Positions 41,493-50,448 of a stretch of DNA of 64,000 bases are shown here, in pieces. The stretch lies in NCBI RefSeq assembly GCF_008370045.1, contig NZ_VOBN01000014.1, positions 62,001-126,000 on the forward strand, written 5' to 3'. The notes under the pieces were generated by a model, which did not search any database, was not told the origin of the DNA, and saw only the letters and a program-made list of their open reading frames with translations. The first letter of the stretch is position 1, and every line of letters begins with the position of its first letter. Both the position numbers and the translations under genes were made by a program. The DNA is from Pseudomonas sp. ANT_J12 (lineage in GTDB: Bacteria; Pseudomonadota; Gammaproteobacteria; Pseudomonadales; Pseudomonadaceae).

Positions 41493-41953
41493 GAATGAAG
41501 CGCCTCAACGATCGCGGCAAGCAGCAAGCAGACGCTCGCCACTAGGGTAAGCCGTAATCGCATCGGCAGGTACCAGGCGGGCAAGCTAGTAATCCGCAAC
41601 AGCTGCCTGTCCTGCCGGAGGTGGACAACTAAGCCGATGACCAACAGCAAGCAACCCAATGGCATTGGCAGTAACGTGGCAATCCAAGCAATAAGCGCAG
41701 GAATGACACTCCAGAGGAACCGGTCGCTGCCCTGCTCGGCGCTTATGTCTTGCACGGTCATGGCGAAACCCCAGTGTAAGGCGCCGACGAAGCTCAGGAT
41801 GACTGCGCCATAGTTAACAAGCGCAATCGCAAACAACGGCCGATAGTCGAGAGAGAACGGGATCAGCAGCGCCAGAAAAATAAACGGCAACAGACCGCCA
41901 TAACCCAGCAGGCTGACGTGCTTTGGCAGAGAGGTTGAAGGCAACACGTTCAT
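41489..41953 (-). CDS. DUF3429 membrane protein
   Basis: A 154-aa protein with five hydrophobic segments and the DUF3429 hallmark YGAVILSFVGALHWGFAM (about residue 48), followed by a WSVIPALIAW segment. Function unknown. It is co-transcribed with the AarF-like kinase (4-base overlap). The same pairing of small light-region genes recurs in Pseudomonas near photolyase clusters. AAGGAATACAA precedes the ATG. Upstream, the gap 41954-42784 holds a short GCCCAA/TTGGGC hairpin (41993-42012), no supported gene, and the palindrome at 42570. Confidence 0.8.
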   Translation of the reverse strand: MNVLPSTSLPKHVSLLGYGGLLPFIFLALLIPFSLDYRPLFAIALVNYGAVILSFVGALHWGFAMTVQDISAEQGSDRFLWSVIPALIAWIATLLPMPLGCLLLVIGLVVHLRQDRQLLRITSLPAWYLPMRLRLTLVASVCLLLAAIVEALHS

Positions 41954-42569
41954 TTGTATTCCTTGCAGTGAGCGAAACTACAAGACTGTAGGCCCAAAAG
42001 CCCCGCTTGGGCGAGATATTGATGGCGATCCGAAGCTGGGGTCAGCGTAATGAGTCGCTTTGTAGAATTAGGTCATTGCCCCATTCCTTTTCGGGCAAGC
42101 AGGCGACGGCATATGAGGAGTTTCGCATCCTTGAGATCATGCTCAGTGCCTGTATTTACCAAGCCGACCGCACCCTAGAACCCTTCCAGCCTTTAGTTCT
42201 TCGTGAGCGGGTTTTTAAAGCGTTCCAATGCAATGAACAGATTCTTGAAACCAAAATTAATAGGAAAACCGCGCCAGCTGTGCTTTGCCTGGTCGTCGAA
42301 GACTGCTTGCAGTAAGTCATGACGCGAAGTGACTGATGACGCTGCTTGAGATGATCAGGCGCTAGAACACGAAAGTCACGACTACAAATTTTCGGAAATG
42401 TCTGGTCGTTTCACCGTCGCGTCAAAGCATACGAGCCCGGGCTCTCTCTGACTAATCCCAGTTCCCTCATCGGGCCACCTAGCTTTTACGAACCGATCCG
42501 CTCGCCATCTTGGTGCATCAGCGAAACCAGACTGCGACTGCCAGCAGTGGCTCGACTTTGCGAAAAGCG

Positions 42570-42609
42570 ATAAAACCTATACAAAATTAAATTCGTGTAT
42601 AGGTTTTAT
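42570..42609. promoter_or_regulatory. 14-bp perfect inverted repeat, LitR/CarH-like operator candidate
   Basis: ATAAAACCTATACA (42570-42583) and TGTATAGGTTTTAT (42596-42609) are exact reverse complements separated by 12 bases. The TATACA/TGTATA core recurs at 44461, 62312 and 62704. B12-dependent MerR-type photoreceptors (LitR/CarH) of bacteria bind dyads of this kind before photolyase and folE genes. It lies 176 bases before the chemoreceptor ATG. No litR gene is in the window, so the regulator is inferred. Confidence 0.6.
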
Positions 42610-42784
42610 GCAATGTGTGCCATTCTGCCATCAGTCAGCTATCACCAGCTGCTCGCGCTCGTGCCTCGCCAGTCTGTCTTCACTTTCAAATGGGTGGTAG
42701 AGGCACACAAGTAGCCCTTGGCATGGATAGCAAAAAGTAACCAGCAAGTTTTGCCCGTATAGGGTCTATCTAAGAGCTCCGCCG

Positions 42785-44425
42785 ATGAAAAACTCAATCT
42801 CACTAGCCTCGCGCATAGGCCTTGGCTTCGCCGTAATTGTGTCGTTGCTCATACTAATCACTGCCGTGGGCATCCAACGTGTGGGTTTTATCGACTCCAC
42901 CCTGGAAAACGTAAGCGAAAATGCGGCGAAAATTCAACGCTACGCTATTAACTTTCGCGGAAGCGTGCACAACCGAGCCATTAGTATTCGGGACGCAGTG
43001 TTGGTGGATAGTGATCAAGACTTAACCGTCCACCTCAATGAAGTTATCAATCTAGAACAGGCCTACTCCGATTCAGCCATACCAATGGATCAGCTATTCG
43101 CAACTGCAGGGGTAACATCGCAGGAGCAACAGCTGTTACTGGCGATTAAAGACATTGAGAAGCAAACTCTAGTTTCCACTAAGTCGGTAATTGCTTTGCG
43201 TCGCGCCGGAGATATTTCAGGTGCACAGGCTTTGCTGCTGCGCCAAACCTCCGGTGAATACAGTGAGTGGTTGAAACGCGTGAATGCACTGATTGACTAC
43301 GAAGAAGCCTCGATCAAAAGCCAACTCAGTGCGGTACAAGCCACCGCTAGTGAGTTTCGAGGCCTGATGCTCATGGCCAGCGGGATAGCGCTGCTGCTAA
43401 GCATCATCCTGGCTATCTCTATCATTCGCTTCGTCAAGTCAACACTGGGTGCTGAGCCGACTCAGGTTGCCCAGGCGATCCAACGGTTGGCGGCAGGTGA
43501 CTTGCAACAAATGATTGTTACCGATTATCCGAACAGCGTTATGGGCGTCCTGAAAACTGCCCTCAGCCGTTTGGCTGATACCATTAGCGAAGTACGCATT
43601 GCGGCCCAAGAGGTCAACAATTCATCTAGGCTGCTGTTGACCACATCGTCCACCAATAACAATCAAATCAGCCTGCAGACCCGCGAAGCCGAGCAGGTGG
43701 CAACTGCCATTACGCAAATGGCGGCAACGGTCAATGAAGTTTCGGGCTATGCATCTCAAGCAGCGGACGCAACGAGTCTAGCCGATGCTGAAGTTGTAAG
43801 CGGTAATTGCGTCGTTGCGGACACCACACTCGCTATAGAACAGTTAGCGAACACACTGGTTGAAACCACCAATACGGTAGAGCAGGTGTCCAAGCGTAGC
43901 GAAGAGATTGAAATAGTGATCGAGGTAATCAATTCAATTGCCACGCAAACTAACCTGTTGGCGCTGAACGCAGCCATCGAAGCGGCCCGAGCAGGTGAGC
44001 ATGGCAGAGGGTTTGCGGTTGTGGCCGATGAAGTGCGCTCTCTAGCTAATCGCACCCAGGAGTCGACGCGGGAAATACGAGAAATGATAGGCACACTGCA
44101 GAGCGGTACTGAAACGGCTGCACAAACCATGCGTAATAGTTGCGAACTGGTAAGCCACACCGTTGCGCAAACCCGCAACGCCCAGACGGCGCTAGCTAAA
44201 ATCAGCCAGCAAGTCGGCGCCATAAACCACATGAATGCCCAAATCGCCAGCGCATCTATCCAACAAAGCGCCGTGGCCGAAGACGTTGCGCAAAATATCA
44301 CGCGCATCCATAGCTCAACGGTGCAATCGGCAACTGGCTCTCGTGAAGTTGCAACGGCCAGCCAGGAGTTAGCGCAGCTTGCTGATCGTCTTACCCATAA
44401 GGTCGCATTTTTCAGCGTGGCTTAG
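42785..44425 (+). CDS. Methyl-accepting chemotaxis protein (4HB sensor)
   Basis: A 546-aa chemoreceptor: TM1 at residues 8-28, a periplasmic four-helix-bundle ligand domain at about 30-190, TM2 at about 195-217, a HAMP region, and a cytoplasmic signalling domain with the conserved hairpin tip NLLALNAAIEAARAGE followed by GRGFAVVADEVR. It would pass ligand occupancy to CheA/CheW; the ligand is unknown. There is no C-terminal CheR-docking pentapeptide. It is preceded by the large palindrome at 42570, and its 3' end is followed after 35 bases by another box of the same kind, which suggests it belongs to the same regulon as the photolyase operon. Confidence 0.92.
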   Translation: MKNSISLASRIGLGFAVIVSLLILITAVGIQRVGFIDSTLENVSENAAKIQRYAINFRGSVHNRAISIRDAVLVDSDQDLTVHLNEVINLEQAYSDSAIPMDQLFATAGVTSQEQQLLLAIKDIEKQTLVSTKSVIALRRAGDISGAQALLLRQTSGEYSEWLKRVNALIDYEEASIKSQLSAVQATASEFRGLMLMASGIALLLSIILAISIIRFVKSTLGAEPTQVAQAIQRLAAGDLQQMIVTDYPNSVMGVLKTALSRLADTISEVRIAAQEVNNSSRLLLTTSSTNNNQISLQTREAEQVATAITQMAATVNEVSGYASQAADATSLADAEVVSGNCVVADTTLAIEQLANTLVETTNTVEQVSKRSEEIEIVIEVINSIATQTNLLALNAAIEAARAGEHGRGFAVVADEVRSLANRTQESTREIREMIGTLQSGTETAAQTMRNSCELVSHTVAQTRNAQTALAKISQQVGAINHMNAQIASASIQQSAVAEDVAQNITRIHSSTVQSATGSREVATASQELAQLADRLTHKVAFFSVA

Positions 44426-44460
44426 GGCAGGCCTATTGTCAGTCCTTTTCTTTCAGCATA

Positions 44461-44483
44461 CCTTGTACAAAACCTATACAAGG
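44461..44483 (+). promoter_or_regulatory. LitR-like operator/promoter of the photoprotection operon
   Basis: CCTTGTA and TACAAGG face each other across 9 bases that include AAACCTA. The box is 10 bases from the ATG of the DUF393 gene, so the mRNA leader would be very short or the box acts as an operator over the start. It shares AAAACCTATACA with the palindrome at 42570. Confidence 0.6.
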
Positions 44484-44492
44484 CCGCTAGAA

Positions 44493-44957
44493 ATGTACAA
44501 TAAAAAGGATTGGCCACTAACGCTGTACTTTGACGGTCAATGTCCGCTGTGTGCGCGCGAAATCAAGATCCTTAATCGACACGCGGCAGAGAGTCGACTG
44601 CTATTTATTGACATCAGCAGCGGTGAGTTCGACGCCAAGGCACTGGGGTTCACATTCGAGCAAATGCAGTCCTCGCTGCACGCCCGTTTCGCCGATGGCC
44701 GCTGGGTAACTGGTCTGGACGCCACCTTGTGGAGCTGGCGAGCCGCCGGCTTGGGATTTTGGGCAGCTCCACTGACATGGCGTGCCATCCGACCGCTGCT
44801 TGCTTTAGGTTATCGCCTCTTCTGCCGCTTACGCCCCCATTTGGCTTGGCTTCCACACCCTGATGGTCGTCGTCGCTGTGTCGATGACCGTTGCGGGGTG
44901 CCGGAGTCAAAACCTGCACCTGACGAGCGGCCCACTTTGAAAACAAAGCAGACCTAG
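44493..44957 (+). CDS. DUF393 thiol-disulfide oxidoreductase-like protein
   Basis: A 154-aa DUF393 protein. LTLYFDGQCPLCAREI contains the DGxCPLC motif, a thioredoxin-like CxxC. IDISSG and the later GLDATLWSW and CVDDRC segments fit the family. Such proteins occur in light-stress clusters and are thought to be disulfide oxidoreductases; the substrate is unknown. The ATG at 44493 is chosen (AAGG upstream); the open frame extends back into the chemoreceptor gene. It is the first gene of a run that continues with folE. A degenerate second copy lies at 62367. Confidence 0.82.
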   Translation: MYNKKDWPLTLYFDGQCPLCAREIKILNRHAAESRLLFIDISSGEFDAKALGFTFEQMQSSLHARFADGRWVTGLDATLWSWRAAGLGFWAAPLTWRAIRPLLALGYRLFCRLRPHLAWLPHPDGRRRCVDDRCGVPESKPAPDERPTLKTKQT

Positions 44958-45101
44958 GAAGCTTGGCTTTGTCATGGCCGGACGAAGAAGCTGGGGCATA
45001 GCTGATCTGGTGAACAACGTTTTTTCTGGTTAGCAGCAGGCACTCCCCTACTGCCAAGGATTGCCGCCACATTAAGCGCAGCATGGCTGCGAGGAGTCTA
45101 A

Positions 45102-45662
45102 ATGAACCCATCAATAGCCGAGCATTACCGGGAAATTCTCGTCGCCGTAGGCGAGAACCCAGAGCGTGAAGGTCTTCTGGACACGCCCGAACGCGCAGCC
45201 AAAGCAATGCAGTACCTATGCAACGGCTACACGATGAATCTGGAGGAAGTTATCAACGGCGCACTGTTCGAATCGCTAAACGACGAAATGGTCATCGTGC
45301 GCGACATCGAACTGTATTCATTGTGCGAGCACCACCTGCTGCCCTTCATCGGCAAAGCTCATGTCGCGTACATCCCGACAGGGAGGGTATTAGGCCTGTC
45401 CAAGGTCGCAAGAGTAGTCGATATGTTTGCCCGTCGCTTACAGATTCAGGAAAACCTTACCAAACAAATTGCCGACGCCCTTCAGCACATGACCGATGCC
45501 GCCGGTGTGGCTGTGGTTATTGAGGCAAAGCACATGTGCATGATGATGCGGGGCGTGGAGAAGCAAAACTCGGTGATGACCACATCGGTGATGCTAGGCG
45601 CCTTTCGCGACTCGTCCGCTACGCGTCACGAGTTCCTGCAATTGATAGGGCGACTCGGTTAG
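45102..45662 (+). CDS. folE: GTP cyclohydrolase I
   Basis: A 186-aa enzyme of standard length. Zinc ligands are in YSLCEHHLLPF (about residue 70) and KHMCMMMRGV (about 148), with the QIQENLT and GLSKVARV motifs between. It converts GTP to 7,8-dihydroneopterin triphosphate. Copies beside photolyase genes are thought to supply the pterin antenna or folate chromophore for photolyases, so this is probably a second, light-linked FolE. GAGGAG lies before the ATG. The next gene starts 35 bases downstream. Confidence 0.95.
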   Translation: MNPSIAEHYREILVAVGENPEREGLLDTPERAAKAMQYLCNGYTMNLEEVINGALFESLNDEMVIVRDIELYSLCEHHLLPFIGKAHVAYIPTGRVLGLSKVARVVDMFARRLQIQENLTKQIADALQHMTDAAGVAVVIEAKHMCMMMRGVEKQNSVMTTSVMLGAFRDSSATRHEFLQLIGRLG

Positions 45663-45697
45663 CGCCAAAAATCGCGACTGTCTGCGGGAGAGGCTAA

Positions 45698-46409
45698 ATG
45701 AATAGAACCTTCAAAATGAACTCCCTTGGCGATGGCTACCGTGCCTTGGTGATAGGCGCCAGTGGAGCGCTCGGCACGGCATTTTGTGAGTTGCTCAATG
45801 AAGATCCACGATGCTCGGCTGTTCGTGAGCTGGGACGCAACAGTGTTCCAGGACTGGATCTGGAAAAGCCCGACAGTATTCCCAGGGCGGCTGCCGAATT
45901 AGCTGAAGAGGCCCCATACCAGTTGATTTTGAATGCTGCCGGGCTGCTCCATCGCGACGACATCAAACCTGAAAAAAGTTACTCCGCGATTGAAGCGGAT
46001 GCGCTCCAGGCGATATTCCAAGTCAATACGCTCGGGCCTGCGCTGGTTTTGCGTCACTTTCTACCGTTGCTTGACCCTCGTGGCGCGATGGCGGTGCTCT
46101 CCGCCAAGGTGGGCAGTATCGGCGACAACCGTTTTGGGTGGCTGGTATGCCTATCGCGCCTCCAAGGCAGCGTTGAACATGTTGATTAAAACGGCTGCGA
46201 TCGAACTAGCGCGGACACGCCCTCAGACCCGCTTATTTACTCTTCATCCCGGCACCGTCATTTCGGGCCTGTCACAACCCTTTCGTGGCGCCTCTGCAGC
46301 CAGGCCGGCAAGTATTGCCGCCCATGAGTTGTTATCACTGATTGACCGTTTGACGCCTGCAGACAGCGGCAATTTCTTTGCTTATACCGGAGAACGCCTA
46401 CCTTGGTAG
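45698..46409 (+). pseudogene. Short-chain dehydrogenase/reductase with a frameshift
   Basis: The first frame (45698-46189) gives the Rossmann N-terminus VIGASGALGTAF, NAAG and VLSAKVGS, then drifts off. The second frame (ending 46409) resumes with GGWYAYRASKAALNMLIKTA, which holds the catalytic YxxxK, and runs to the expected C-terminus. One extra T in the run TTTT at 46132-46135 explains the break. GGGAGAGG precedes the ATG, and the gene lies mid-operon between folE and DUF6482. In similar clusters this SDR is intact. It may be a real pseudogene, a phase-variable tract or a sequencing error. Confidence 0.8.
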
Positions 46410-46423
46410 GCAGGGAGTGAATT

Positions 46424-46729
46424 TTGAATCTGCAAGCGTTGACCGAACGGGCCGCGAATGGCGAAGTTTGCGAGTTGGAGTTGCTGTCGCTGGAGGGCGG
46501 TTTTTATCTAGCGCGAGTCAGGACGGATCATGGCCAGTTCACGCTGCTGGACGATACGGCGAAGCCTATGCACCTTCGCTCCATCAATCACCTACGTGAG
46601 TTGTTGCAGCTTGTCCCTACGTTTCCCTGCGCGCTCGTGCAGCAGTGCGTCCATGACGAGATGTGCGGTTCACGTGAAGGGCCAATTGAGTCGTTACGCA
46701 TTCCTTTCTCACTGACTGCGCCCTGGTGA
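46424..46729 (+). CDS. DUF6482 family protein
   Basis: A 101-aa protein from TTG 46424, with AGGGAG about 7 bases upstream. It contains ELELLSLEGGFYLARV, then MHLRSINHLRELL and CALVQQCVHDEMCG. I match this to DUF6482, a small Pseudomonas family of unknown function. The spacing of 14 bases after the SDR and 25 before the photolyase places it inside the operon. Two cysteines in the C-terminal part are conserved-looking but no motif is recognised. Confidence 0.65.
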   Translation: MNLQALTERAANGEVCELELLSLEGGFYLARVRTDHGQFTLLDDTAKPMHLRSINHLRELLQLVPTFPCALVQQCVHDEMCGSREGPIESLRIPFSLTAPW

Positions 46730-46754
46730 GTTTCATTCCGTTGGATCCAGTCGA

Positions 46755-48293
46755 ATGAACAAGTCTCACCGACTATGCCTGGTCTTGGGTGACCAGTTAT
46801 CTTTTGAACTGGCCTCATTGAAGGAGCTGGATAGCGAGCGCGATACGGTATTACTGGTCGAAGTGATGGAGGAAGCCAGCCATGTGCCCCATCACCCGCA
46901 AAAAATAACGCTGATCTTCAGTGCTATGCGCCATTTTGCCAAGGCATTGCAACAGCGCGGTATTCGCGTGCAATACGTCACGCTTGATGACCCGCAAAAT
47001 AGCGGATCGGTGCCGGGCGAATTACGGCGCTGGCAGTCACTGCTGCAACCGGATGAGCTGCACCTGACAGAATGCGGTGACTGGCGCCTGGAGCAGTCGC
47101 TGAAAAATTGTGGCTTGGCGATCCAGTGGCATACCGATAGCCGTTTTCTCTGCACCCGACTCGAATTTGCGTCCTGGGCAGAAGGCAAAAAGCAGCTGCG
47201 CATGGAGTTCTTCTACCGTGAGATGCGACGCAAGAGTGGCCTGTTGCTCAACGGCGACGGCAGCCCGGTCGGCGGCGCCTGGAACTTTGATGCCGAAAAC
47301 CGAAAGGCACTTCCCAAAGGCTTTAGAGCCCCCTCGCCCATGGGCTTTTCAGCCGATGCGATAACCCAAGACGTGCTGGCGCTGATCGCAAAAAACTTCT
47401 CCAGCCACTACGGCGCACTCGAGACTTTTGATTACCCGGTCACCCACGCCGATGCCCAAGCGCTGTGGGACTACTTCCTCGACTGGGGTTTGGCAGCCTT
47501 CGGCGACTACCAGGATGCGATGGCCAGTGATGAACCTTTCCTGTTCCATGCGCGGATCAGCGCCGCGCTGAATATTGGCCTGCTGGATCTGCGTCAATTG
47601 TGCAGCGACGTCGAGGCTGCGTATTGGTCGCACAGGATTCCATTGAACGCCGCCGAAGGCTTTATCCGCCAACTCATTGGCTGGCGTGAATACGTACGCG
47701 GCGTCTACTGGCTGAAAATGCCCGACTACGCCGGCGGCAATCTGTTTGGCAACAGCAGACCGCTTCCACCGTTCTATTGGACAGGCGATACCAAGATGAA
47801 CTGCATGGGCCAGGCAATCGGCCAAAGTTTGAAACATGCCTATGCCCACCATATCCAACGGTTGATGGTGACCGGCAACTTTGCGCTGCTGGCAGGCATC
47901 GCACCAAGCCAGATTTGCGACTGGTACCTGGCGATCTACATGGACGCGTTCGACTGGGTCGAACTGCCCAATACATTGGGCATGGTGATGCACGCCGATG
48001 GCGGTTACCTGGGCTCCAAGCCTTACTGCGCCAGTGGCCAATATATAAAGCGCATGTCCGACTACTGCCGTAACTGCGCGTACAAAGTCACTGAAAGCAC
48101 GACGGACGACGCCTGCCCTTTCAATTCGCTTTACTGGCATTTTGTGATGCGTCACGGCGATCTTTTGCGCAGCAATCAGCGCATGGGCATGGTCTACAAA
48201 AACCTCGATCAGATGACTGAATCAAAGCAGCAGGCGCTGTGGGATCGTGGCCAGAAGCTGCTCGCCAAACTGGATGTCGGGGAGTCGTTTTGA
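46755..48293 (+). CDS. FeS-type bacterial cryptochrome/(6-4) photolyase
   Basis: A 512-aa protein of the cryptochrome/photolyase-related (FeS-BCP, PhrB) group. It opens with LCLVLGDQLSFELASL, has the FAD-domain segments FIRQLIGWREYVRGVYW (about residue 300) and NFALLAGIAPSQICDWYLAI (about 375), and cysteines in ICDWY, KPYCASG, DYCRNCAYK and DACPF suited to bind a 4Fe-4S cluster. The Agrobacterium PhrB relative repairs (6-4) photoproducts with FAD, 6,7-dimethyl-8-ribityllumazine and the cluster. It is co-transcribed with folE and DUF393, and its TGA overlaps the DUF2256 start. Confidence 0.93.
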   Translation: MNKSHRLCLVLGDQLSFELASLKELDSERDTVLLVEVMEEASHVPHHPQKITLIFSAMRHFAKALQQRGIRVQYVTLDDPQNSGSVPGELRRWQSLLQPDELHLTECGDWRLEQSLKNCGLAIQWHTDSRFLCTRLEFASWAEGKKQLRMEFFYREMRRKSGLLLNGDGSPVGGAWNFDAENRKALPKGFRAPSPMGFSADAITQDVLALIAKNFSSHYGALETFDYPVTHADAQALWDYFLDWGLAAFGDYQDAMASDEPFLFHARISAALNIGLLDLRQLCSDVEAAYWSHRIPLNAAEGFIRQLIGWREYVRGVYWLKMPDYAGGNLFGNSRPLPPFYWTGDTKMNCMGQAIGQSLKHAYAHHIQRLMVTGNFALLAGIAPSQICDWYLAIYMDAFDWVELPNTLGMVMHADGGYLGSKPYCASGQYIKRMSDYCRNCAYKVTESTTDDACPFNSLYWHFVMRHGDLLRSNQRMGMVYKNLDQMTESKQQALWDRGQKLLAKLDVGESF

Positions 48294-48430
48294 AGAAGAG
48301 TGAACTCCTGGTCAAAACCTTTGCGGTCTGCGGATTGCCTTTCGCCTGGCGCAAGAAATGGGCGCGCTGCTGGGCTGAGGTGCGCTATTGCTCGGAGCGT
48401 TGCCAACGGCGCAGAAGCATTAAATGCTGA
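48290..48430 (+). CDS. DUF2256 small zinc-finger-like protein
   Basis: A 46-aa protein starting with TTG that overlaps the photolyase stop by three bases, so it is missed by usual length cut-offs. The DUF2256 core CGLPFAWRKKWARCW plus VRYCSERC is clear. In most members the first motif is CxxCGxPF; here the first Cys is replaced by Phe (KTFAVCG), leaving an incomplete zinc-type site. It is nearly always found after photolyase genes and its role is unknown. Confidence 0.75.
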   Translation: MKKSELLVKTFAVCGLPFAWRKKWARCWAEVRYCSERCQRRRSIKC

Positions 48431-48585
48431 GAATGTGAATCAGATAAGCGTACGTCTCCTGCTGGGATTCAAAGCACCCGAGGTTCTACGATTTTATCGC
48501 AACGCTTAGCGCCGGATAATCATAAGGCATTGGTAAATGCCTAGTGAGAAGGCATAGCTTGCCACTGTAAAAACGACTTTAGTTG

Positions 48586-48726
48586 CTACAGGTTCTGCCG
48601 CTCGCACTCAAGATCAGCTTCAACTCGAGTCTGGTAGGTGGTCTTCCGACGCAGCTTCTCCCCATTGTTATAGAGGTTAAAACCTCTAGTCGTGGGCTCG
48701 CAGTAGAAACGCGTTCCGTTCCGCAT
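48586..48726 (-). CDS. Possible small protein (46 aa)
   Basis: A minus-strand ORF with translation opening MRNGTRFYCEPTTRGFNLYN and ending VEADLECERQNL. It looks like a compact beta/alpha protein and has GGGA close to the ATG. A second frame (48686-48874, 62 aa, MSGRAPHRKLTTVACDGG) overlaps its start. Only one of the two is likely real. Confidence 0.35.
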   Translation of the reverse strand: MRNGTRFYCEPTTRGFNLYNNGEKLRRKTTYQTRVEADLECERQNL

Positions 48727-49055
48727 GGATCCCGTTTACGTTCGAATTGCAGGGACAACAACAAATCTCGATATCATCTTCACGCCTTCTCAAAGCCCCC
48801 TTCACCATTAGCGGCCATAAGCCTCCATCGCAAGCGACCGTTGTCAGTTTCCGATGGGGAGCACGACCGGACATGAGTCGATTGGAAGCTTCGTAAAAAA
48901 GGCACGGGATCTACCTTTTGGGCGGCACTGCTCTCTCCCTCCGTATTCGCTGGCTAATATCCGAAAGATCAAAATGGTACATATGATTATTCATTTCATA
49001 TTTAATTTTTTTTCAAAGGGCGGCAAATTTTAGGGGGTGAGAGCTCTGTGCTCGC

Positions 49056-49062
49056 CTATACT
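49056..49062 (+). promoter_or_regulatory. RpoS-type -10 element upstream of the hemerythrin gene
   Basis: CTATACT followed by AA fits the extended sigma-S -10 consensus. It lies 138 bases before the hemerythrin ATG, in an AT-rich leader. The -35 is not obvious, as is usual for sigma-S promoters. Confidence 0.4.
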
Positions 49063-49199
49063 AACGATGTTAAATCATGCTGGTGAGCTCAGTTAACAAG
49101 GTATTGATAAATATAGAGATTTAAAATTTGTTTACCTTGGAGGTCGCGGGTTAAGAAATATTTCGCCGTGATGGTTTGGTGTCGTTAAGGGGTTTTGAT

Positions 49200-49664
49200 A
49201 TGAACGTCTTGTTGAAAGAACTTCAGTCATATCATCATGAGGTGGCTATAAAAATCACTCAGATCAAAGAGTTGCTGAGGAAGATGAGGCATGAATCCGA
49301 ATCCGATGGTGCTGATGACTGCAAGCTCTTGTTCAAGATGCTGGAAGCCATGCATGGTGATGCAGAACGACACCACCATGAAAATGAAGAACTTATTCGG
49401 CTGGCTTTGCTAGGGACTGAGGCACCGATCCACCAACGGGTCAAGGATATCGAGCGAGATCATCAAGCATTTGGTCGCATTGCTGGACAGCTGAAGATGT
49501 TGGAGGACACAACTCAGGAAACGAGAGTAATTGCTGACACTATCGATGACTTTATCAAAAAATATTTCGATCATATGGACTCGGAGGAAAATATTTTCTT
49601 TCCGTTGGCAGATAAGTGGCTGTCAGACGAGCAGTGGCATGAAATAAAGCGTCAGTGGCATTAA
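49200..49664 (+). CDS. Hemerythrin HHE-domain protein
   Basis: A 154-aa four-helix protein with the iron-ligand pattern of HHE hemerythrins: His in LQSYHHEV (residues 12-13), HGDAERHHHENEELI (about 54-68), RDHQAFGRI (about 99) and FDHMDSEENIFFPLA (about 128-142). It would bind a di-iron centre to carry O2 or sense or detoxify NO and oxygen. The ATG at 49200 has AAGGGG upstream; the frame is open eight codons further without a better site. It stands as a single gene with its own promoter region. Confidence 0.88.
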   Translation: MNVLLKELQSYHHEVAIKITQIKELLRKMRHESESDGADDCKLLFKMLEAMHGDAERHHHENEELIRLALLGTEAPIHQRVKDIERDHQAFGRIAGQLKMLEDTTQETRVIADTIDDFIKKYFDHMDSEENIFFPLADKWLSDEQWHEIKRQWH

Positions 49665-49768
49665 TTGGGTCTTACCGTAGACCTTAAAATTCTAGCTACT
49701 ACTTAGTCCGCGAACTAACAAGCTCGGTTTGTTTTACTTGACTTGGTAATCGGAATATTGCAATGCGC

Positions 49769-50005
49769 TCATTTAAGCCTCTTAACTTTTTCTCCGGTGA
49801 GAAAAATTATAAACTCGGAATCGCTGATTTGACTGACCGGCCCAAAATCTATCGCGCGCAAATATGATGATCCGTTAACCCACTTTGACTCATCGCCAAT
49901 CATGGCGTCTCGTGACGACTGGCTCGTTGATTCAACAATCGTGTACTGCCGTCCAGACTTACCTATTGCTTCGAAGCGATCGGTTTCTTGAAGACGACTA
50001 GCCAT
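49769..50005 (-). CDS. Hypothetical protein (78 aa)
   Basis: Not assigned to a family with certainty. It begins MASRLQETDRFEAIGKSGRQ, with YTIVEST, DFGPVSQISDSEFIIFLTGE: a short beta-rich fold seen in small Pseudomonas proteins. The internal ATG (50005) is chosen because GGAG lies 9 bases upstream; the frame extends five codons further to 50020. It stands alone, convergent to hemerythrin. Confidence 0.55.
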   Translation of the reverse strand: MASRLQETDRFEAIGKSGRQYTIVESTSQSSRDAMIGDESKWVNGSSYLRAIDFGPVSQISDSEFIIFLTGEKVKRLK

Positions 50006-50448
50006 TTCATAGAACTCCATTTCGGTTGGAAGCCGTTAAAAGATAGCATCGTGGTACTAAATTGCCAGAAAACGGGCTTGTTCCAGCTTTGGTAATTTAT
50101 CCGGTGTAATAGGCAAGCCCTCACACGTCGCTGCAAGCGTAATCGGCTTCAAAGATGATGTTATTGGCGCTTTGCCGACCTCTACAACTAGCCCCAGAAA
50201 TGCACATCCTTACCCGTGGATCGATTCCCGTCACATACCAGAGGCAAGAGCGTATGCGTTAACCACTCGTGTGCAGGGGGCGTTTAGCTAGCGTAACGAA
50301 CGTCCTGGCTGGCCAAATCCGGCGATTTACTGCTGCTTTTGCATGCTGCGGTCTGTGTCGTAGCGGCCATGATTCAGGTCGTATTTGGATGCACCTCAAT
50401 CTTACCGGTCAGTATAGTTAGATCCGTCCCTATGCCGGAGTGCTTAAA
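50006..50448. other. Intergenic region before the TetR gene
   Basis: About 440 bp without a gene. I looked for a tRNA around 50200-50290, because GGATCGATTCCC resembles a T-loop, but the flanking arms do not pair. No operator palindrome for the TetR protein stands out. Confidence 0.4.

Larger units (their letters stand above)
48431..49199. other. Intergenic region between the photolyase operon and hemerythrin
   Basis: About 770 bp. Besides the doubtful small frames at 48586-48874 it is AT-rich from 48950 on and holds the promoter of the hemerythrin gene, including an RpoS-type -10 at 49056. No other gene was recognised. Confidence 0.4.

Noticed and set aside
42007..42315. 102-aa plus-strand ORF upstream of the chemoreceptor
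   Set aside because: No family resemblance, no ribosome site, and it begins within a hairpin. Treated as chance.
50200..50290. GGATCGATTCCC resembling a tRNA T-arm
   Set aside because: Stem bases do not pair and no cloverleaf is possible around it.
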